Shown here: positions 32,190 through 44,339 of the stretch, one piece after another
Layout: each line of letters opens with the position of its first letter
Position numbering within the stretch: position 1 is the first letter of the stretch
Position numbers and translations under genes: made by a program
Source: Cryptomeria japonica
Lineage: Eukaryota > Streptophyta > Pinopsida > Cupressales > Cupressaceae
Assembly (NCBI RefSeq): GCF_030272615.1
Contig: NC_081405.1
Coordinates: forward strand, 608,706,677-608,770,676
DNA length: 64,000 nucleotides
Direction of reading: 5' to 3'
Notes under the pieces: model-generated
What the model was told of the DNA's origin: nothing
Databases searched by the model: none
Seen by the model: only the letters and a program-made list of their open reading frames with translations

Positions 32190-33700
32190 TCAACTAACTT
32201 CATGAAGGACAACCCCCAACTGACTTCTAAGATACTCAAAATTTGTCTTAAGAAGAGGTTTGGTAAAAATATTTTCAAGTTGTTCCTTGGTAGAAACATG
32301 CTCTAAGATAACATCTTTACATTGAACTTTTTCCCTCAAAAAGTGATACTCTAATTCAATGTGCTTGGTTCGTGCATGCAAAACAAGATTCTTAGAAATA
32401 TTTATGGGACTTGTATTACCACATAAAATCTTTATAGGTTTTTAGATCTTCATCTTAAAACCTTCCAAAATGTGTCTCATCGAAATAGCCTATGTGCAAT
32501 TCATATAAGTTGCAACATACTCACCTTCGATAGTAGTTTATGAAGTACAACTCTACTTCTTACTACACCATGAAACAAGCCTTCCTCCTAGAAAGAATTC
32601 TCCACCTATAGTTCTTTTCCAGTCACCAACATTTCCTGCCTAATCAACATCTGTGTATGCCTTCAAATCAAAGTTTCTTCCTTATGGATACCATAATCCA
32701 TAGTCAATAGTACCTTTCACATACCTAAAAATTCTCTTGGTTGCTATCAGGTGTGACTCCTTTGGATTCTTCTGGAATATTGCAACTATACCAACCGCAT
32801 GGGCTATATCTAGTCTACTATGAACAACATTGTGTAATTTGCCAATCATTGACCTATATTCCTTTTCATCAACAGACTTAGATTCATCTTCCTTGGACAA
32901 CTTACAGCCTATAACCACTGGTGTTCCAACTAGTTTATAGTCACTCATGCCAAAAGTCATTAAAACCTCTTTCACATACTTAGATTATGTATTGAAAATA
33001 CCATTCTTCATTTGCTATATCTGCAAGCCTATGAAATTTTTTATTTCCCCTACTAAAGATATTTCAAACTCATTTTTCATTTCATCTGCAAAACTATTTC
33101 TCATGACATCATTACTTCCAAAAATAATATCATCAACAAATACTTCACTGACTAGTATTTCATCTCCTTCAGACTTGAGATAAATATTACTATCATCACT
33201 AGTTCTTACAAAGCCTATCTTCATCAGATGTGCATGAAGCCATTCATACCATACTCTAGGTACTTGCTTTAATCTATACAAAGCTTTATGCAATATGCAT
33301 ACCATGTCTTTCTCATCTATCAAAGAATAACCATCTGGCTGCTCTATGTATACCTCTTCTTCCAATATCCCATTTAAAAATATAGACTTGACATCCATTT
33401 GGTATACCTTGAACTTCTTATGGGCTGCAAATGCAAGTAAAGTTCTAACACCTTCCAGTCTTGCTAGTGGTGCAAAATTTTCTCCATAATCTTCTCCTTC
33501 TTCTTAAGCATAACCCTTGTAGACTAATCTTTCTTTGTTGCGAACTACAACACCATCTTCATTTAAATTGTTTCTAAATACCCACTTAGTACCTATAACA
33601 TTCTTATTTACCAGTCGAGTTACCAAGGTCCAAGTGTTGTTCTTCTCAATTTGATCCAATTCCTCCTCCATGGCTTTAACTCAAATAATCATCACCAAAT
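32190..33700 (-). pseudogene. Reverse transcriptase and RNase H of copia B
   Basis: The N-terminal block precedes MDVKSIFLNGILEEEVYIEQPDGY. The catalytic FVDDIIFGS is intact near 33130, followed by EFEISLVGEIKNFIGLQI, KYVKEVLMTFGM, YRSMIGKLHNVV and RIFRYVKGTIDYGLWYP. RNase H appears as ATYMN, RTKHIELEYHFLREKV and ENIFTKPLLKTNF (32381-32190). Frames are open for 127 and 97 codons and then break at about 33010, 32680 and 32570. RT copies the element RNA; the active-site motif survives but the gene is broken. Confidence 0.92.
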
Positions 33701-34029
33701 GCCTCCTTAGCACTTCTAGGTTCAATGGTGGAGATCATGAAAGAGTTCTCTCTTATTCTTCTTCTAGTTAGTAATTCAACATCCTTATCCCCAATAATCT
33801 ATTTTGGACTATGATTCAGTCTTACATATCTAGGAATAACATGATTATTCTCTTCAGGTTCAACTTCTTCATTATTATCTTCTTCAGAATTTATTTGTTT
33901 TGGTTGAACAGGTGAATCAGAATTTGCTTTACCAGTTTCTAATTTTACAATTTCCAGTTCCAAAAGAAAAATGCAAGGATCCTCATCCTTTTTCTCTGAA
34001 CTGGTTCCTTTTGAGACTTCAGGACATAC

Positions 34030-34980
34030 ATCTACTCGAACATTAGCACTCTCAACAATTCTCTATATCTGGTTGTTGAAGCATTTATAGGCCTTACTCT
34101 TGGTCGAATAGCCAAGAAATATGCCTTCATCACTCTTAGCTTCAAACTTTCTAATGTAATAACCTCTTTCAATAAAATATTTGCTACCAAATATCTTAAA
34201 ATAGCTAAGATTAGGTGATCTTCCATACCAATATTCATAAGGTTTCCTGTCCTTACCTCTTTTCACCAAAACTCAATTCATTATGTAGATAGGTGTACTT
34301 ACAGCTTCTTTCCAAAATGTTTTCTCTACACCTCTTTGTATCAACATTGTCCTAGCAGCTTCAACCACTGACCAGTTGTTCCTCTCTATGATACCATTTT
34401 GTTGTGGTGTCCTCGGTGCAGAAAGTTGTCATTTGATACCATTCTCATCATAGTACTTAGTGATATCTTCAGAAGTAAATTCATCGCCTTGATTTGTTCT
34501 TAGACATTTTATCTTTTTGGCATTCTCTTTCTCAGGTAAGGCCCTAAATGCCTTGAACTTATGAAAAGCTTCATTCTTATCCTTTGAGAATGTGACCCAC
34601 ATCATCCTTGAACAATCATTAGTCAAGATCATGAAATATATGTCACCTTGAATGCATCTTTTTCTTATTGGTCCACATAGATCTATATGAATCAAATCTA
34701 ACAAGTGCTCTGCTAAGAAGGACTTGTTCTTGAAAGTTGAACAAGTCATCTTTCCTAACTAAGATTCTTTACAAAGAGCATTAATCAGTTTGTCTAGCTG
34801 AGGCAGACCTCTAATTGTCTTGGACTTGCTCACTTTAACAATGTTATCAAAGTTTATATGACAAAATCTCCTGTGCCAAAGCCAGCTATCATTTATATTT
34901 ACAATCAAACAATTGCTAACTTTAGGATTAAGATGAAACAAATTACCTCTGGTTTGTTTCCCAGTTGCAATCAATTCACC
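34030..34980 (-). pseudogene. GAG-pre-integrase and integrase of copia B
   Basis: The pre-integrase block (SWLWHRRFCHINFDNI, 34974-34759) precedes the core: LLDLIHIDLCGP gives the first Asp. The second site reads LRTNQGDEF where LRSDNGGEF is usual, so the catalytic Asp is replaced by Asn. The Glu is kept in GIIERNN. A GYSTKSKAYKCFN end follows. Stops fall near 34750, 34428 and 34270. Confidence 0.9.
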
Positions 34981-34999
34981 TTTGTTGTCAAAGATTTTG

Positions 35000-36340
35000 C
35001 ATATACCATCTCTTAACTCTAGTGGGTATCCTTTTTTATTAAATTATGCCACACTCAGAAGATTGTGCTTTAGACCTTCAACCCAATAGACATTGTTAGC
35101 ACCGCTCTTCCCATTAAGAGAAATAACTCCCTTACCTTTAACCATAAAGGGTGAGTCATTGCCAAATCTGAAAACACCACCATCAAATTCCCTCAAGGAA
35201 ATAAATTTGCTCCGATTACTAGTCATATGATGTGAACAACCACTATCAATGATCCAATCATCAAAAGTTATCCATCCTAAACACCAATGCCTTCTGATCT
35301 AATATCTCTTCCTTAATAGTTACAAACACAATATCTTCACTAGCATCATCATAATATTCTTCATCAGTGATACTAATATCAATAGAAATAAGACAATCTC
35401 TCTTGCCTTTACCCTTATACTTGTTGAATTTGTCTCTCTTGTTTTTATTTTCACCATTAGGGCAATTAGCTTCTATAAAACCAATCTTGTTGTAGGAAAA
35501 AAATTTTAAAGATAGTTTACCTCTATATTTACCAGTGCCTCTAGGCAGTCATTTTGCCAACAATGCTTCAAGCTCAACTAAGTTGTCTTCATCATCAACA
35601 TCTTTGCTGGATCTAGATTCATAACCATGACAAGTATCTCTACTTTTTCTCATAGATGTGTTAGAGACAGAAGCTCTGAATGCAGATTATGATTTCTGTA
35701 CACTACCATCATAACTGTTTAATTCAAAAGTAGTAAGTTTGCCAATAATAGAGTTAATAGTTACCTTAGTTTTGTCATTGAACTTCAGCTCCTGAATAGT
35801 TGCAACTTGGATAGCATAGACCAGTAGTAAGGTTCTCAGTACCTTACTGATCAGTGTGGCATCTTCCACTTTTCCTCCTGCACTTTTTATTTCACCAACT
35901 ATCTCTTTTATCCTTTGACCATACTCCTAGATAATCTCACCTTCAGACATTCTCATGTCATCAAACTTTCCTCTTAGGCTCTCCTCTTTAGCAATTAACA
36001 AGTTCATCACCACTATAAATCTCTTCAAGTTTTTTCCATACTTCATATGTAGTTTTGAGACCATGAACATCTACATATTCAGCATCAGACAAGGAACTGA
36101 TAATAGCCTCTGATGCTTGATGATTTTCTTGTTGTTATTTCTTCTGATCACCAGTCAAACTTCCAGTAGGTGTAATATACCAAAGTTTCTACATGATCCC
36201 AATTCTGACTTCCGAAACTCTTAATGTAAATCTTCATTCATTCCCTCCATATTCTATAGTTATCTTTGTTGAACTTTAGACCTTCTTTCTTTATCATGAT
36301 CTACAATATCTTTTCCTCAAGCTATTAGGATTTTAGATTT
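35000..36340 (-). pseudogene. gag and protease region of copia B
   Basis: From the right: a KFNKDNYRIWRE start typical of copia Gag, weak UBN2-type blocks, KVLRTLLLVYAIQVATIQEL, IIGKLTTFELNSYDG (35869-35687), a degraded knuckle region (NKIGF, NCP), a basic tail, ISITDEEYYDD, and then the protease stretch DSGCSHHMTSNRSKF-like through about 35210 with GANNVYWVEGLKHNLLSVA. The frame is broken many times. Confidence 0.75.
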
Positions 36341-36369
36341 AAGAGGACCTGAAATGGTCCGATACCAAT

Positions 36370-37796
36370 TGATTGTATGATGAAAGAATAAGTATCTGGT
36401 AGATTACTGAAAGGGGGGCTGAATCAGTAAACTGAAAAATTGATACAAACTTCTCAAACTCAAACTCAAACTCACAAATTAAACCTATCAATAGAATATC
36501 ACTATCAAGATCAATACTCATAAGAATACTCAACATCAACCGATTAACTAGTATAACAACTTAACAACAAACAACATTCAACTTTTAAACTTCCAAATGC
36601 TTGATCATATATCAACACACTCCATCTCTCAATGCTTCCAGTTATCATGCCTTATCAGAAGTTAATCAAATCAACAAATAAGATCATAACCATAAAAACA
36701 TTCACCATATGACACAAATGTTTATATGTGGAAAACCCAAATAGGTAAAAACCATGGTGAGATGAGACTCACAAGATAGCTATCTAAACTCTTCTGAAGT
36801 TTGCCCTATTAGGAGCCAATCCTATTAAAGCTTTTACAATAAGTCTTGTTAAGAACTGATCCTTTTAGGAGTCACCCAGTTAAGGGATTTATAAAATTCC
36901 TTGGTAAAAATAAAATACCCTGTTAGGAGTAACCTCGGTAGAGAATTTGAGAATCCAAGCTAATAGACCACCTTGTTGGAGGAATTAAGAAGTAACAAAG
37001 CTTGTTAGAGATTACCCGGTTAGGGGATTTCAATTCTGCTGTAATTGTTAGAAGACAACACATTTTTCTTGATCTGTTGGAATAGCACTACATTTTCTTG
37101 ATCAGATCCTTTTAAGCTTCAATCTTCCTTTATTCAAACTGTATATCAATTCTCCAGTTAGGCAACCACACACCTAACTGATTTTAGCCAACATTTTGGC
37201 AACACTAAACAAAACAGCTTCATCAACCTTAAATACAAATCAATTAGGTCGGTAACATAACAAAAACCTAATTCTCTCATAGAGATTACAAACAAATCAG
37301 TTCAAGTGTGACTGATGGATTTACATAGCAATCTATACACATTCTACAAGAAATTTCCAACCGCTCCATGATCACCGCTTCATCAGACTTTCAACTCATC
37401 ACACGCTTTGCATTAGATGCAATCCACTTTTCTCATTCCCTAGACAATCAAACAAACAAACCAAAACAATCTGAACTTATCTTCTGACAATGATCACACA
37501 TGTCTCCCTGATTACCGCTCAACAGATAATAAATGAACATAACCATTCAACAAACTTAATCGGTTAGGGTTTTATTAAAACAACTGGTAGGGTTTACTTG
37601 TTACATAACATAGAAAGGGTTTAACCTTATACACCGGTTGCCGGTTCAACTTACAAACTTACATACTGGTTACAAGACAATATCAATAACAACAATATCA
37701 ACAATATCAACAATATCATAAATACCATTACCAGTTCAATTAACATCAATGACAACATAACATATCATTAATGTAGTCTTCATGAAAATGGAAACA
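36370..37796 (-). repeat. 5' LTR of copia B
   Basis: 1427 bp, beginning TGTTTCCAT on the minus strand at 37796 and ending CATACAATCA at 36370, two bases before the primer site. Confidence 0.92.
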
Positions 37797-37801
37797 TAAT
37801 C

Positions 37802-38482
37802 TACTTAATCATTTCATCACTTTTCTCAATGACATACTTGTTTAGTTTGTAGATTTTGGGAAATGTTTCCATTATATTTATTACAAGTTCACTTTCTTCT
37901 GTTGTTCCACCAACACCTCTAAGATAACTTATAATTTGATTCATTGGAATATATACTTCAATTTTTTTTTATTATATTAGCAAGGAAAAGGCCCCGAACC
38001 TATGAAACATTAAAATCACATTATAGAGACAAAACCCTATCCACCAATATCTAGTCACAAAGAGCCACTGTGAACCTTAAAAAATTGTGGAATATTTACA
38101 TAACCTTCAATGTTTTCATTATCAAACATTTTTTCACATTCTCAAACTCATGCTTTGGATTTGTAATCTTGGCTTGCTCAAAGTCTTTTCATCACCTTCA
38201 ATTTCACTCTTTAGCTTCTCCCAAATTTCATTACCTAACTTTTCCCTTGTGAGTTTACTATATCCTACATTATTCAACCAAGTGAAAATTGCAACACTAG
38301 CCTTTGCATTACTCTCATATGCTTTGATTTCATCTAGTGTATTAGGAACATTCTGTGGAGTAGTGTAACCCTTCTTAATGATCTCCCAAATTTCACCCAA
38401 CATAGTTGCTGAATGATATTCTATTCTTTCTCTCCAATAAGTATAATTTGTGCCATCAAACTTTAAATTTATGAAGGTGTAG
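37802..38482 (-). pseudogene. gag of copia A, upstream part
   Basis: Minus-strand blocks are KFDGTNYTYWRERIEYHS, MLGEIWEIIKKGYTTP, YESNAKASVAIFTWLNNV, then (after a LINE tail at 37962-38088) NQIISYLRGVGGTTEESELV and KLNKYVIEKSDEMIK. These are the UBN2-type Gag blocks of copia elements. The reading continues at 30393 after copia B. Confidence 0.8.
37962..38088 (-). mobile_element. 5'-truncated LINE tail inserted in copia A gag
   Basis: On the minus strand the insert ends GGCCTTTTCCTTGCTAATAT followed by a poly(A) run of about 9-10 bases. It is flanked by imperfect copies of the target: 38110-38089 and 37961-37946 both contain TTGAAG and a version of TATATATTCC (one copy has an internal gain or loss). 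Removing the insert joins gag blocks EGYVNIP and MNQIISYL. It fits target-primed insertion of a LINE 3' end. Confidence 0.7.
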
Positions 38483-38536
38483 TCCTATGCCATCATAGAC
38501 CTTCCTCAAGGAGTTAAGATTCTTAAGTGGAAAATT

Positions 38537-38548
38537 TCTCTGATACCA
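38537..38548 (-). other. Primer-binding site of copia A (tRNA-iMet type)
   Basis: On the minus strand it reads TGGTATCAGAGA, two bases from the LTR end. It has one change from the common plant site. Confidence 0.85.
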
Positions 38549-38550
38549 AT

Positions 38551-39902
38551 TGTTGAACACACCATGAGATTGAGAGGGGGTTGAATTAGTTGGAACCTCA
38601 AAATTACTTAATTTCTAATCTCCAAAGTTTTAACCACAAACATATAATCATAGAAATAATAAATTATGAAAGTATAAAGCACAAGAAACACATGAAATCC
38701 AAATTTATGTGAAAAAATCAAGAAGGGAAGAACAATATTGAGAGTTGGATCAAAAATATAAATATTATTTATTATAATGTTGCCTCCAAAGCACATTTCT
38801 CTTGAGAGGACTTATAGAAATAAGGTGCACAAACTTAGGGCAAGATATAGATGACTTGCAAAACTAAAACACACTATCTTAGGGAAAGATACAAAAAAAT
38901 ACCAAGAGACTCACTATCTTCTACCAGAGAAAGGACTAACTTAAATGGAAGAAACAAGGTCTCATGGTCATGAAATTGTCCTTGAAAAACTAGTCAAGCA
39001 ACCAAGATCATCGAAAAAATGTGTAACTTCAATTTCTTTCTCAAAACTTTGCCAAATAGAAGACATTATCATCAAAGTTCTTCACAATTGATTTTTGTAA
39101 AACCTCAATATCAGATTTCAAACCACTAATATCTACTACTTGTCTATTCACACTCTTTGCATACCTTCACTCATACATTCAAAATCATTTATATACAAGG
39201 CTAATCATTAAAACCCTTAACTAGGTAGGCCACAAATAGAATGAAAAATATTACTTAATTTGGCCACCTAGACCTAAAATATTTATTCTGGTCCACTCCA
39301 CAAGATCAAAGGTACCCAAACACCTCACAAAACATATTTTCTAAATGATTCCAATTATCCACACATGCTAACACATCTTCCAAAGTGGAGATAAAATAAA
39401 TTGTTTAGATAAACATTAAAACATGTTGACATAGTTAGCCCAAAAATAAATTTCTAATGTGAATTACACAATGTAGATTTATACATGTCATGGTGAGACC
39501 CAAAACACTAACCATACTCATCCCCCAGAGAAAACCCAAACTAAAAGAATATGATCCAAGTAGGATACAACATTACAGTCAACTAGAGACCAGAACTATT
39601 GACAACACAAAAATTAAAACATCATAAATCTACTTTCTAATCAAATAATCACCTAAAAACTAAATTGGAACACTAGAAAAAACATATGAAAATTTCCTCA
39701 AAATTGTAACACTTGAATCCACATATTTGAAAGCCACTAGGAATTCTTCTAACCTATTCTAATAAACAACTTTACTATTAGGAACAACAACAATCAGCTT
39801 TGCCAACAGTGAAATAGAGGACTTGCAAATTTGATAGTGTAATATACATGGAACATAGACATTCTATTAAGAACCATAACACATAATATTCACATATAGG
39901 AG
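38551..39902 (-). repeat. 5' LTR of copia A, left segment
   Basis: It begins TGTTGAACAC on the plus strand (the LTR end on the minus strand), two bases after the primer site. It is interrupted at 39902 by copia C and continues at 46866-47016. Total about 1.5 kb. Confidence 0.8.
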
Positions 39903-41094
39903 AAATATAATGCACTGATACTGGGAGTAAACTAAGAGGAGCAGGGTGAATCAATTTACTCACAAGTACAATAATTAATTTAATTATAAACCTTATACCA
40001 GAGCACAACACAATGAAAGATATAAAATGAAAGCACAATACACGTAACACCAATATTTTGATGTGGAAAACCCAGAAAGGGAAAAACCACGATGGGAAAC
40101 CCTACCTACAATTAAATGAATACTCTGCAGTAGTCTTGTGTACAATTAGAATGGGGTCTACAAGTGCAGACTACTCATCACAAAGGGAAGTCTCACTTAC
40201 TTACATAAACATCAGACTAAATCTAGAAAGGAATGAACTGTGAAAGTAGCATCTACTAATCCTTCATATAGTTTTGATTAAGCACTGATGTCTGCTCTGC
40301 AATACAAAATCTTTCCAACCTTAACTAGAATGATATGACTCTATTTGCACATAATCGTTACTTTGATAATAGAGACATAACCATCCCATAACCATCCCTT
40401 CCTAACAATCATATCAGTAAGTCACATATAAATACAGATCATCAACCTTATTGACAAGGTCAGCTAAACCCTAAACCCATAAACCCATAAATACAAAAAT
40501 TACATCAAATGATACCACTGAACCAATATTATGATTTACATTACATATCTTGGACCTAATTCAAGTATCCAAACAATTTTATCCACCAGAAATTCTACTG
40601 AGACCAAAATCCAACATGCTTCACCAACCCATAGAAACCCTCAGTGAAATAACAAAATGTTTAACCAGATCCAGATAGGACCATCATAACAAAACACCAT
40701 CCAATGTAAAGTAACCAAATTCTCATAACATGATCAGGAAACACCTTCAGCATGATAGAAACCGATTCCATAAGTCGGACCCAAAATCCACTGACCAAAT
40801 CACCAAATAGTGCTTACTGGTAAAGCCTAAAGCTAATTGGTACCGACAAATACCAAAAGAAATAACAGCCAAACCACCAAATCATGAACCATTATAATAT
40901 AGAAAGCATATAACCATCCAAAATAAATATCCAAAATTGATTCCAAAGATCTGATCATATTGGATCAGAATTGTAGCTGAAACCAAGAAGATCATCAAGA
41001 CTAACCGAGATAGATCCAACTAGGATAGTCTCCAACCAGGATACAATGTTGACATAAATGAAAATACTTTACCAAATCCAATATATTGCCAACA
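39903..41094 (-). repeat. 3' LTR of copia C
   Basis: Matches 45646-46865, for instance around ATTTTGATGTGGAAAA, TGATTAAGCACTGATGTCTG and ACACCTTCAGCATGATAGAA. The outer edge has decayed (AAATATAATG where the other LTR reads TGTTAGAATG). Confidence 0.9.
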
Positions 41095-41507
41095 ATATCC
41101 CCCTTTGGCATTGATCACAACACTAAATTTTAAAAACATCCAAGTGCCAAAGAATACCAAAAATCTCCCCAAAAGAGAAAAAAGACTAATCTAAAATAAC
41201 TCACCCTCAGATTAACACCTTCTCCCAAAATATCTAACTTTTTTTCACATGAATACCTTCTCCCCCTTTGATATCAATGACAAAGGATGGATACAAAATC
41301 ATGAATATTGAACCAAACAGTTGACTACACCCCTGAGTAGTAGCACCATCTTCATCAACCCGGATCAAAAAATTATGTCAGATAAGCTTACCTGATTGAT
41401 GCATCCTTGCATCTCTAAGTTTCTTCTGGAGGGTTGGTAACCCATAACTAATCCCTGAGATATTCAAAAGTTTCTTTAGTAAAAGGTTTTATTAGAATAT
41501 CTGCAAT

Positions 41508-42900
41508 CTATTCCTTAGTAGGCACATAAACCAATCTGACTTCCTTTTCTTCAACCTTTTCTTTCAAGAAATTATACCTTATAGAAATGTGTATTGATTT
41601 GGAATGAAATACCAAATTCTTTGACATATCTATAGAAGCAATATTATCATAGTGAATAACAATACGCTCATCATAACTTACACTTATATCCTTTAACATT
41701 TTTTTCATCCATAAAATATGAGTACAGTTGGTAGCAGCTGCAACATATTCTGTTTTAGCAATAGACAATGAAGTGCATGATTGTATCTTACTAAGCCATG
41801 AAACCAACTTTTTCCCAAGAAATAATGCACTGCTAGTAGTGCTCTTCTGGTCATCCACATCTCCTACCCAATCAGAGTTTGCATATGTACATAATGTGAA
41901 GTCATCATTATTTGGATACCATAACCCAAAGCTTGTTGTACCTACCAAATATCTAAATATCCTTTTGACAACAATACCATGAGTTTCTCTAGAATCTGAT
42001 TAAAATATAGAAGCAATACAAACAACATTCATTGTATCAGGTCTAGTCTGAGTTAGGTACAACAAACCACCTATCATTGATTTGTATCTTCTTGGATTCA
42101 CTTGAGGGGATTCATCACTCTTTGACAATTTGCAACCAGTTATCTTAGGAGTAGAAATAGGTTTAGAATTCTCAAGTAAAAATTTCTTAAGTATCTCCTT
42201 CACATACTTAGTTTGACAAATGAAAATACCTTTCTCAGTCTGAGTAATATGCAAACCTAAGAAATTTTTTATCTCACCAAACATAGACAAATGTTCAAAT
42301 TTATTCTTCATATCATCAACAAATTTCATGTATAGACCTTCTTCTCCTCCAAAAATGATATCATCCACAAAGACTTCAATAATCAGTATATCATCATGTT
42401 CAATTTTGTAATATAAGTTACTATCAGCATTACCTTTACTAAAACCAATTTTTGAAAGATACTTATCTAATCTAGCATACCATGCTCTAGGGTCTATTTT
42501 AGGTTATATAAAGCTTTCTTCAGTCTGCAAACCATGTCCTTGTCTTCTGATAAAGAAAATCCACTAGGTTGCTCAATGTAAACTTCCTCTTCAAGATCCT
42601 CATTCAGAAATGCATATTTAACATCCATCTGATATACTTTGTAGTTCTTGTGCACAAAATAAGCAAGAAAAAGTCTTACCTCTTCAATTCTAGCAACCGA
42701 GGCATAAGTCTCTCCATAATAAATTCCTTCTTGTGAATAACCTTTACAAACCAATCTATCCTTGTTCCTTACAACTTGACCTTTGCCATTCAATTTATTC
42801 CTGAAAACCCATTTAATTCCAATTATGTTCTTGGCTTTAGGTCTAGGTAGTAGTTATCTTGTCTTATACTTTTCTATCTGATCTAATTCCTCTTACATTT
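41508..42900 (-). pseudogene. Reverse transcriptase and RNase H of copia C
   Basis: Blocks: DRLVCKGYSQEGIYYGETYA, MDVKYAFLNEDLEEEVYIEQ, MVCRLKKALYNLK, an intact IEVFVDDIIFGG near 42375-42340, GEIKNFLGLHITQ, CKLSKSDESP, RYKSMIGGLLYLTQTRPD, and RNase H (FGLWYP, SDWVGDVDDQKST, SSALFLGKKLVSWLSK, ILWMKKMLKDI, down to VYVPTKE). Frames are open for 99, 122 and 146 codons. Breaks fall near 42494, 42000 and 41507. It is among the better-kept pol regions here. Confidence 0.93.
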
Positions 42901-43359
42901 CTTTTATCCAATTTCCATCCTTACTTGCTTCAATAAATGATTCTGGTTCAATTTGAGAAATTAAACATACATCTTCTATAGCTAACCTTTTCCTAGTCAT
43001 TGCACCTTTCCTTTTGTCACCAATGATTTGATCTTCAGAATGATTTAGTTTTACATACCTGCGAGTCTTTTAATTTTATTGATTTTCTGACTCATTTTGT
43101 TTTTCATCCGTTACTATTGAATTTTTTGATGCTATCGGTGTCACTAGCTCACTGTTCTGAATTGATTCTTGCATTACTAGTTCTGGTCCGATAAATTCAT
43201 CTTTTGGTCCATATAAAATATGATCTGATCTTATTACTCTCATGCCCATCCACCTTTACATTTATGCTCTCCATTTTCCTATTTAATCTTTTTTTATAAC
43301 ATCTATATGTTTTTCTCTTAGTAGAATAACCAATAAATATTCTTTCATCACTTCTAGGA

Positions 43360-44330
43360 TCAAACTTTTCTTAATGCATCATCTATTGTAATGTAACATT
43401 TACTTCCAAAAATTTTGACAGTAGGACTATGACCAACCCATAATTCATAAGGAGTCTTACCGGTATCACCTTTTATGTGTACTCTATTGAAAGTGCATAA
43501 TGTTCTATTGGCAGCTTCCCTCCCATAGATATTAGGTAATATAGCTTCAGTCATCGTTGTGCTTGCTGCATCCAATATTGTTCTATTTTTCCTTTCTACT
43601 AATCCATTATATTGTGGAGTCCTGGGTGCACAAAGTTGTCTCCTAATACCATTCCTTTTAGAAAGATTTTTGAATTCTCTAGATGTAAGCTCACCACCAT
43701 GATCTGATCTTAAGCATTTTAGCTTCAATCTTGTCTCAGTATCAACTGCAGTTTTAAAGATTTTGAATTTCTCAAGAGCTTCAGATTTTTCCTTCAAAAA
43801 TGCTACCCACATCATTCTAGAATTGTCATCAATATGCGACATAAAATATCTATCACCTTGAAAGATTTTAGTCGTTGCCAGTCCACACAAATTAGTATGA
43901 ATAAGATCAAGAATTTCATTAGAATTATCATGTATACTTTTGAAAGAAGTTCTAAATTGCTTACCCGTTTGACATTCTCTACATACTGGATTATGAGGTT
44001 TAACAATCTTGGGAAAATCTCTGACAACCGGTATTGAAATGATATTCACTATGCAATCAAAATTTACATGACACGTCCTCTTATGCCATAACCAACTCTC
44101 ATCAATCTGAGCAATCAAGCAAGTCTTCTCACCGAAGATCAAATGAAAGATATTACCTTTTGTCTGAGTTCTGAAAGCAATTTCTAATCTAGATCTATTG
44201 AATATCTTACATTTTCCATCCTTGAATTGTAAATGAAATCCTCTATCCATCATCTGACCTACACTTAAAAGATTATGCTTTAAGCCTTCAACATAATAAA
44301 CATTCTCAGTATTAGTCTTACCATCAAACT
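43360..44330 (-). pseudogene. GAG-pre-integrase and integrase of copia C
   Basis: A single open frame of 297 codons (44253-43360) covers SWLWHKRTCHVNFDCIV, CRECQTGKQFRTSF and the integrase core. The first catalytic position is Asn (LIHTNLCG, usual Asp). The second Asp (LRSDHGGE) and the Glu (LVERKNRT) are kept. The core end KIFGSKCYI is present. The long open frame with a changed catalytic residue argues for a fairly recent but non-functional copy. Confidence 0.92.
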
Positions 44331-44339
44331 AATCCACCA

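Larger units (their letters stand above)
30399..37796 (-). mobile_element. Ty1/copia element B, inserted in gag of copia A
   Basis: LTRs lie at 30399-31836 and 36370-37796. The target duplication TAATC is perfect (30394-30398 and 37797-37801). The minus-strand primer site is TGGTATCGGACC (36367-36356, two changes from the tRNA-iMet site). The polypurine tract CCAAAGGGGGAGAT abuts the 3' LTR at about 31850-31837. Gene order is gag, protease, integrase, RT, RNase H. The copy is nearly full length (7398 bp) but carries many stops. Confidence 0.93.
27452..38550 (-). mobile_element. Internal region of copia A (Ty1/copia, interrupted)
   Basis: Minus-strand order from the right: primer site (38548-38537, TGGTATCAGAGA), gag, [copia B], rest of gag, protease/GAG-pre-integrase, integrase, a remnant of RT, RNase H, and a purine tract. 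Integrase before RT is the Ty1/copia order. Every part has stops and frameshifts. It is the oldest copia element here, since it hosts B, C and a LINE tail. Confidence 0.85.
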
